A DNA stretch of 64,000 nucleotides, taken from Verrucomicrobia bacterium LW23 (GTDB lineage: Bacteria; Verrucomicrobiota; Verrucomicrobiia; Methylacidiphilales; UBA1321). Location of the stretch: the NCBI GenBank assembly GCA_003054695.1, contig QAZA01000010.1, positions 1 through 64,000 on the forward strand. The letters are read 5' to 3'. The position numbers and the translations under genes were made by a program. The notes under the pieces are model-generated. The model saw only the letters and a program-made list of their open reading frames with translations. It ran no database searches and was not told the DNA's origin. Below, piece after piece: positions 58,174-64,000 of this stretch; the first letter of the stretch is position 1, and each line of letters opens with the position of its first letter.

Positions 58174-58202
58174 ATATAGTGTATTCATCCATAGGTTGTC
58201 AA
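58174..58202 (-). promoter_or_regulatory. Promoter of the DUF2188 gene
   Basis: On the minus strand TTGACA (58202-58197), 17 bases, CTATAT (58179-58174), followed by the Shine-Dalgarno AAAGGAGG and ATG at 58148. Confidence 0.65.
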
Positions 58203-58441
58203 TAGATTGTGCTTTGTTGTGGAAAGTTATTTGCATTGACTTTGTAATGGTCGCTTGCTTCTAGCGAACATGTTAACACATCATCACCGATTTTCCATGT
58301 CCAGGTCCTTGCTACTCAAATCTCTCAATAACATCTTTACTTGCTTGTGGTAGGTATGATATGTTTCCGTCTCGAAGAACACGCCATTTAGTCGCGTTCC
58401 GTCCATCTCTTTCCCCCCGCACCGCCCTCTCCCGCGCCCCT

Positions 58442-59437
58442 ATGCTCAACGTGGCCCTCTATGGATGTAACGGTCATCAGATCCAGAACGCCCTGGCCAG
58501 CCACCCCCACGCCCGCGTTGTGGCAGTCGCGCAAATTCCCCTGGAGAAGCTGCCGGATTCCATCCGCAACGACCCTTCGCTCGCCACCCACACCACGCTG
58601 GAGCACATCCTGCGCGATCCGAAGGTAGATTCCGTAAGTCTTTGCTCCCCAAGACGTTGCGACCAGGCAAGCGACGCCGTCCTCGCCCTGCGCGCCGGCA
58701 AGCACGTCTATGCGGAAAAACCCTGCGCCCTCTCCGAGGCCGAGCTCGACGACATCATCAGCGCCGCCAACGCCAGCGGCAAAATCTTCCGCGAGATGGC
58801 CGGCACCGCCTTCGGCGGCCCCTACCTGGCCATGCGCAACGCCGTCCGCGCCGGCCGCATCGGCGACGTCGTCCAGGTCATCAGCGAGAAATCCTACCCC
58901 TACTACGAGGGCCGCCCCCAGGACGAGCGCGTCGACGGCGGCCTCATCTGCCAAAACGCCATCCACGCCGTCCGCTTCATCGAGCACGTGGCCTGCACCC
59001 CCATCCGCAGCGTTGCCGCCGTGGAGACCACCAACGGCAACCCGTTGCGCAACGGCGGCTTACGCATGGCCTCGTGCATGATGTTCCGCCTCGCCAACGG
59101 CGGCGTCGCCAGCGTCACCGCCAACTACCTCAACCCGCGCGGCACCGGCGTGTGGGGCTACGAAACGCTCCGCATCCTCGGTACCCAGGGCATGGTGGAA
59201 AGCGTGGCCGGCACCGGCCGCACCCGCCTCGTCATCGGCGCCACCGACATGGGCGAACTGCCCGAAGCCACCTGCGAGGACTACCTCACCAGCTTCATAA
59301 AAACCGCCCTGGGCATCGGCACCATGCCGCTAAGCCTGGAGGAAGAACTGAGCCCCACCCGCTGGGTGCTGCGCGCCAAAGCCGCCGCCGAGGCCGCCGA
59401 AGCCCGGGAAGCCCACGCTGCCAGCGCCGCCGCCTGA
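58442..59437 (+). CDS. Gfo/Idh/MocA-family oxidoreductase
   Basis: A 331-residue NAD(P)-dependent dehydrogenase. The start at 58442 gives MLNVALYGCNGHQIQNALAS, a Rossmann-type glycine loop. The family motif AGKHVYAEKPCALSEAELDD (about 83-102) has the catalytic Lys of EKP; the C-terminal alpha/beta domain includes DERVDGGLICQNAIHAVRFIEHV. Typical substrates are sugars, inositols or sugar acids. It lies 205 bases before the giant lyase-like gene and is probably coregulated. The longer frame from 58361 lacks the fold. Confidence 0.9.
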   Translation: MLNVALYGCNGHQIQNALASHPHARVVAVAQIPLEKLPDSIRNDPSLATHTTLEHILRDPKVDSVSLCSPRRCDQASDAVLALRAGKHVYAEKPCALSEAELDDIISAANASGKIFREMAGTAFGGPYLAMRNAVRAGRIGDVVQVISEKSYPYYEGRPQDERVDGGLICQNAIHAVRFIEHVACTPIRSVAAVETTNGNPLRNGGLRMASCMMFRLANGGVASVTANYLNPRGTGVWGYETLRILGTQGMVESVAGTGRTRLVIGATDMGELPEATCEDYLTSFIKTALGIGTMPLSLEEELSPTRWVLRAKAAAEAAEAREAHAASAAA

Positions 59438-59644
59438 TTCAGGCAGAACCGCCGTTTGCCGAGCCCTTTCGCCAGAATCGCCTTTTTTGCTGTGCTTTTG
59501 AACTAGAACAAAGCCCCGCCACTGTTTACAATCTGTTCTGCTCGCCCCGCCTGCTTCGCCTCCACCACACTTTCCCCCAAACCGCGCACCTGCCCCGCCG
59601 CCCCTTTTGCCCGCTAACGCGCTCGTCCTCCAACCCTTTACAAC

Positions 59645-62600
59645 GTGAACACATCCTCCCCCATCCGCGACGCCCTTGCCGCGGAGCGCTACGAAACCGC
59701 CCGCCGCCTGGCTCTGCGCCACATGGCCGCCCCCGAGGGCCGCGACGCCGCAACCATCCTGGCCCTGCACGACGCACTCATCGCCCTGGCTGACTTTCAG
59801 GGCGCGCGTAAGCTGTTGGAGGACAACGCCTCCGCGTTCGCCGGCGATCCGTTCACCCTCGCCCTGAAGCTGGCGGAAGACTTCCACACCCTGGCCAACG
59901 AAGGCCACTACCGGCTCTCCGAAGAGACAAAGCAGGGCTACTCCGTCGACGAGTACTTGACCAAGTACCGCGCCCTCGCTCGCGCCAAGTTCGAAGAAGC
60001 CCAGTCCCTCGCCTCCGGCGATGCCCACAAAGCCGCGCTCATCGGGTCCCGCCCGGCCGTTCAGCTCGGCCTCATAAAGGCCTCGGATGCAAATACATCG
60101 GATGCGAAGGCAGGCGGGAGTGCGAATGTCTCCGGAGCCATGACGGAAGCGCACGCCACCTGCGGCCGCGTGCAGGGAACCCTCGTCTGGCCCGATGGCA
60201 GCCCGGTAGCGGGCGCAACCGTAACGCTGGGGCTAAAGCTTTACGTAAGTCGCGTCAATCCTGCTACTTACACGCTGTACGGCATGCATTACTCGCCTAC
60301 AATCGGCGAGCAGGACAAGCGCACGGCGCCGACAGCGGCAGATGGCACCTTCACGATCCTCGATGTCCCGCCCGGCACCCACGATTTTCTGGCCGTAACT
60401 CTCGATCCCGCCCGCTTTGAGATAGCGACACGCTTTCTCGCACGCGACATCGCTGTTTCCTCACAGGAAACGACAGGCCTGGGCCGCATTACCGTAAAGG
60501 AGTGGCAAAGCGCCGCGCCCCTGGGCTTCGAGGCCCTCGAATCGCGTGCCGCCGCGGCCGAAGCCGCACTCGCCAGCACCGAAGGCGCCGCCGTATGGAC
60601 GACGGTGAGCCGCGTCCCTCTTCGCAACCCGTTCCACTACAACTTCCCGCAACAGCTCCTGCGCCTTCCCTTTCCCGTCGGCATTGATCTGAGCAAGAAC
60701 GAGTTCCGTATTGTTGCGGTAACTGACGGAGACAACGCTGCCGCCACAGTACTGCCCTCGCAAAGCGTTCTGCCCGAAAGCTTTGGCTTGCCTGATGCGC
60801 CGCCTTCGCCTGCGGCCGAGGGCACCCCCACCGCGATCGCCTTTTTGGCCTCGCTGCCGGCAAAGAGTGAGCTAAGCCTGGCCATCCAGGCAAGGGCGAC
60901 CACCTCCGCGGCCGCAGGCAAGGTCGTGGATTCGCTTGTAAACGTAACGGGCGTAAGCACTTATATCGAAGAAGACGGGACGCTGCTTACTGTCGATACC
61001 GGACCTGCCGCTTTCCGATTCTCCTGGGGCGCAACCACTTATGCACCCATCCGCAGCATGCGTGGCGTGGACGGCGTGTGGCGCGGGAACGGGCGCTTTG
61101 TCCTGCCGAAGGATGTAAGTGTATCGAAAGCAAAAACTTATGTGCGCCAGGCCGGGCCCGTGCTTCTGGAGCTCGGCTTTGATTACACGCTAAGCAACGG
61201 CGCCCTCTACAGCCTCAGCGTCACGCTCCTGGCCGGCCAGGCGTATCTCGTTGTGCGCGAGACATCTGCGGAAGTTCCCGGCGCCGCGTTCGAGTTCTCC
61301 CTGCGCGAACTCTCGGGTGGGCGAGGCTTCCTGCACTGGACTCCCGAAGCGGGCGGCTTCCACTGGAGCACGCTCAAGGCTGCCGACGAGACGATTGCGC
61401 TGCTGCCCGAGTCCGTGCCGTGGTGGATTCCGCCCCAAGGCTTTGGCTATGCAATGACGCCCGAAGGGCTTGAGCATCAGGACTATATCGCCGTCGTTAC
61501 CCTGCGCCGCGGAACCTGGGTGGACCGCAAATTCGAGCGCATCGCGCAGGGGCCGATCGACGCGGCGGGCCGCGAGAACCGCGAGTTGGACTGGCCCTAC
61601 CCAGAGATGGTCGGATCGTCGATCTCGCCCATTACAGCGCACACTTGTGCGGATGGCGACGCGTTCTTCCGCTTCGCCATGTTTGACGGCGCCCGCAGCT
61701 GGGGCCTCCTCGTCTCCACTCTGGAGCGCAACGACGGGCCGTGGAAGGAAATCGCCGCCGTGCAGCACTCCAACTCGTCGCCGCGCCTGCAGGAGTTCAA
61801 GGACTGGCACCTGGATGTTGCAGATACCGTCGCCCGTCCAAATGGAGTGATCAAAAGATCGCAACTTTTTTCCCTGCGGGAAAAGACTCGCAGCAAGCGC
61901 CTCGGCCGAGTCTGGAGCAAGATCGCCAACCAGGAAGTGCGCGGCCCTGTCGAAGGCTTAAGCTTTGCCGTACAAGGAGATCCGTTGGTTGCATGGCGCA
62001 AGCGCGCGGAGCTTGCGGAGGTCGCGCCGGTGCGATCCAAGATGATTCTGCTGGGCCGCGACTGGAGCGATGTCTATTCGCCGGTAGGAGGTCGATCGAT
62101 CACGCAATGGGCCGAGGATTACGACATGCTTGCGGCCAGCGGCGTCTTCTCGGACGAGGAGGAGCGGGAGCTTCGCGCGTTCTTTATCCTTATGGGCCAT
62201 ATGTTTATGGAGGAAGACTTCATGAACTGGCGCTTTAACGCGCGCAATGCCAATTTTGAGGCGGACCGCACCGACATTATCGGTACGATCGGCGTGGTTT
62301 TTGATGGCCACCCCGATGCGCCCAAGTTTGTCGACCACACGATTGAGCGCACGCACAAGGCGCTGGGCGTTTACTGCACGCCGGGCAGCGGCAAGTGGTA
62401 TGAGAATCCGGCGTGCTACTATCTACATGCGTCAAAATGTCGCATGAATCTGGTGTACCACCTGGCGAAGCACGGGCGCCTGGATGTTGCACAAATCCCT
62501 CGCCTTAAGGAGTTTCTGCGATGGGGCATTGTGCTGCTGACCCCGCCGCAACCGGTGAGCTACGAGGTGATGCGCGAAGGCGACGCGGCCTGGTACGAGT

Positions 62601-64000
62601 CGACCGAGAAGGTGCGCAAGGTGCCGCCGATTGGCGATCACGCATGCCTGGGGCGTTGGATTCCGGAGCATTACTTCTTCATAGGCAAGCTTTTCCAGAA
62701 ATCGGACCCTGCGTTTGCGAAGGAGATGATCGACGCTTATTTTTGCGGCAGCGGCGATGGATTGAGGGTGATCGATGACTCGCACGCTGTTGACCAGGAG
62801 GGCGAGCATATTTTTCACGAGGCGTCGTCCGGTGCGGCGTTCGGCAATCTTTGCCTGTTTTTTGCGACGGCCGAAGAGGCGGATATTCCTGTCAAAGCGA
62901 CGCAGATTGAGTTGGAAAGCCGTCGCCTGGAGGGCTTTGGCGCTGTGCTGCGCAGCGAGGTTAACTCGTTGCGGGAGAATTACATCCTGATCAAGCAGGG
63001 GCCGGGTGGCTACCGCTTTCACCGCACGGAGGGGAGCATCCTTTTCTTTGCGCAGGGCAAGCCGCTGGTGTACGACGGCGGCGAGGCGGGTGAGACATGG
63101 CGTCACAGTACGCTGTCGTTTTTTGATACGCACATGCCGCTCTCCGCGGGGCATGTGGAGCGGATTCTGGTTCAGAATCCGGAGAACTCGCCTGCGTCGG
63201 AGGGGTCGGAAGTCCCGGTTCATCCTGCCTACCAGTTTGTGCAAGGCGTTCATCCTGAGATCATTAGGCCGGGTGAACCGGTTTTTCTCAGCGATACGTG
63301 CCGGCATGAGCTTGTGGAGGAGGCGTATCGCCGCCTGGCAAAGCCAAATCCCGCAGTGGCAAGGAGTTACGCCTGGGTGGGCGATCGTTATCTGGTGATC
63401 CACGACGCGTTGGATCTTCCTGCGGCGGACGCGGACATACCGGTGCACTGGCATCTGCAAGTGGTTGCGGATGAGAGTGATGAGGAGCGTGATGGCGCCG
63501 AAGCCGTGGCTCTGGCGAATGCCAGCGGCGGTCGTGGCTACCGGTTTGCGGGGCGTCACGGGCTGGATCTGGCGGTGGCGCTGCCGGGTCAAACCTTTGC
63601 GGCAGAGAGTATTACGCAGGATCCTATCCTGGAGTACCGGTCGACGCCGGAGCAGCGATTTGCGATGCGGCACCTGCAGTTGTCGCAGCCCGGCATGCGA
63701 TCCGCGCTGGCGGTACTGCTGCCGGTTGCGGCCGGGGAGAAGCTGGATTTGCATGCGGAAGCGCTTTATCCGCAGGATGTTAGCCCTTGCGACAAGCTGA
63801 TTGGAACGCATGTGCGCACAAAGCGTGAGGACGACTATATCTTCTTTGCGCACAAGGGTTTGCGTTGGCACGATGTGGATGTGTCGTTTGAGGGCTGTTA
63901 CGGCGCTGCCATGCGGCGCGTGGAAGCCGATACGCTGGTGCTTACCGGGGCGGGATCTATCAGCCTGGGCAATGATCAGGGGAGCGGATTCTCGGTCCAA
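59645..64000 (+). CDS. Giant heparinase II/III-like protein with TPR and carboxypeptidase-regulatory-like domain (partial)
   Basis: The frame is open from GTG 59645 to the window end (1452 codons, C-terminus missing). Residues about 1-170 are Ala/Leu-rich helical repeats (TPR-like, RYETARRLALRHMAAPEGRD). A carboxypeptidase-regulatory-like beta domain (GRVQGTLVWPDGSPVAGATV) follows at about 175-280. The centre (about residue 800 on) resembles the alpha/alpha toroid of heparinase II/III-type lyases: MNWRFNARNANFEADRTDII, GSGKWYENPACYYLHASKCR, PPIGDHACLGRW. Then comes beta-sandwich-like sequence (RFHRTEGSILFFAQG). No signal peptide is visible at this start, odd for a polysaccharide lyase. A fungal-type or intracellular role cannot be excluded. 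Confidence 0.68.
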   Translation, partial: MNTSSPIRDALAAERYETARRLALRHMAAPEGRDAATILALHDALIALADFQGARKLLEDNASAFAGDPFTLALKLAEDFHTLANEGHYRLSEETKQGYSVDEYLTKYRALARAKFEEAQSLASGDAHKAALIGSRPAVQLGLIKASDANTSDAKAGGSANVSGAMTEAHATCGRVQGTLVWPDGSPVAGATVTLGLKLYVSRVNPATYTLYGMHYSPTIGEQDKRTAPTAADGTFTILDVPPGTHDFLAVTLDPARFEIATRFLARDIAVSSQETTGLGRITVKEWQSAAPLGFEALESRAAAAEAALASTEGAAVWTTVSRVPLRNPFHYNFPQQLLRLPFPVGIDLSKNEFRIVAVTDGDNAAATVLPSQSVLPESFGLPDAPPSPAAEGTPTAIAFLASLPAKSELSLAIQARATTSAAAGKVVDSLVNVTGVSTYIEEDGTLLTVDTGPAAFRFSWGATTYAPIRSMRGVDGVWRGNGRFVLPKDVSVSKAKTYVRQAGPVLLELGFDYTLSNGALYSLSVTLLAGQAYLVVRETSAEVPGAAFEFSLRELSGGRGFLHWTPEAGGFHWSTLKAADETIALLPESVPWWIPPQGFGYAMTPEGLEHQDYIAVVTLRRGTWVDRKFERIAQGPIDAAGRENRELDWPYPEMVGSSISPITAHTCADGDAFFRFAMFDGARSWGLLVSTLERNDGPWKEIAAVQHSNSSPRLQEFKDWHLDVADTVARPNGVIKRSQLFSLREKTRSKRLGRVWSKIANQEVRGPVEGLSFAVQGDPLVAWRKRAELAEVAPVRSKMILLGRDWSDVYSPVGGRSITQWAEDYDMLAASGVFSDEEERELRAFFILMGHMFMEEDFMNWRFNARNANFEADRTDIIGTIGVVFDGHPDAPKFVDHTIERTHKALGVYCTPGSGKWYENPACYYLHASKCRMNLVYHLAKHGRLDVAQIPRLKEFLRWGIVLLTPPQPVSYEVMREGDAAWYESTEKVRKVPPIGDHACLGRWIPEHYFFIGKLFQKSDPAFAKEMIDAYFCGSGDGLRVIDDSHAVDQEGEHIFHEASSGAAFGNLCLFFATAEEADIPVKATQIELESRRLEGFGAVLRSEVNSLRENYILIKQGPGGYRFHRTEGSILFFAQGKPLVYDGGEAGETWRHSTLSFFDTHMPLSAGHVERILVQNPENSPASEGSEVPVHPAYQFVQGVHPEIIRPGEPVFLSDTCRHELVEEAYRRLAKPNPAVARSYAWVGDRYLVIHDALDLPAADADIPVHWHLQVVADESDEERDGAEAVALANASGGRGYRFAGRHGLDLAVALPGQTFAAESITQDPILEYRSTPEQRFAMRHLQLSQPGMRSALAVLLPVAAGEKLDLHAEALYPQDVSPCDKLIGTHVRTKREDDYIFFAHKGLRWHDVDVSFEGCYGAAMRRVEADTLVLTGAGSISLGNDQGSGFSVQ

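Noticed and set aside
62432-64000. A 522-codon frame on the minus strand at the window end
   Set aside because: Antisense of the large lyase-like gene, whose plus-strand frame is continuous from 59645 and has recognisable domains.

Overview
This 64 kb window is a stretch of bacterial chromosome interrupted by one apparently complete, roughly 39.9 kb transposable (Mu-like) prophage. The host is GC-rich and looks like a member of the Verrucomicrobiota, probably near the Opitutales. That is an inference from a secreted protein with the LKDGRTLKDV...GLRVSHSDGGGRI type of N-terminal domain that I associate with that phylum, a GntR/LacI-type regulator beside Gfo/Idh/MocA, isomerase and giant polysaccharide-lyase-like genes, sparse Shine-Dalgarno sequences, and intergenic palindromes. 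No rRNA, tRNA or CRISPR array was seen.

Left host region (1-16.6 kb, almost all genes on the minus strand). It holds gcvT-gcvH (glycine cleavage), a response regulator with a PP2C-type phosphatase output, a 1450-aa hybrid histidine kinase translationally coupled to an LrgA/CidA-like membrane protein and a secreted protein, and an overlapping LolC/E-LolD-class IV aminotransferase operon. These are followed by small hypothetical genes, an Fe/Mn superoxide dismutase and a xylose-isomerase-like sugar phosphate isomerase/epimerase. Three long, unrelated imperfect palindromes (42-165, 1934-2160, 13206-13355) fill intergenic spaces.

Prophage (about 16592-56448). Both ends carry inverted copies of a 21-bp element (core AAAATAAATGAAAAGGG), and a 5-bp CAATC lies directly outside each end. 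A control region at 44389-44484 divides the phage into two divergent arms. The leftward arm runs Cro-like protein, BRO-N antirepressor, ParB-domain protein, MuA transposase, MuB ATPase, a cassette of tiny coupled genes (AP2-like, zinc-finger), a phage DnaB helicase, a MuF head protein fused to an HExxH metallopeptidase domain, protease/scaffold, gpT major capsid, and siphovirus-type tail genes with a -1 frameshift site, ending in a tail fibre. The rightward arm runs repressor, a secreted lysogeny-expressed protein, small regulators and membrane proteins, a lysis cassette, gp27-like and gp28-like terminase, a 7-deazaguanine (DpdA/TGT-like) transglycosylase, and the gp29-like portal. The terminase/portal block and the rest of the head genes therefore lie at opposite sides of a central transposase, unlike Mu itself.

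Right host region (56.5-64 kb). A GntR regulator with a sugar-binding sensor domain (preceded by a C13 tract), a DUF2188 gene, a Gfo/Idh/MocA oxidoreductase and the first 1452 codons of a very large TPR/carboxypeptidase-regulatory/heparinase-II-III-like protein suggest a carbohydrate-degradation locus. Its likely partner isomerase gene is stranded on the other side of the prophage.

Most interesting points: a candidate MuF-type polymorphic toxin with a metallopeptidase head, a DpdA-like DNA/RNA-modifying enzyme between terminase and portal, an Erv/ALR-like protein encoded next to a Cys-rich tail protein, a textbook G GGA AAA frameshift site, an apparent D-to-E change in the MuA active site, and the centrally placed transposition module.
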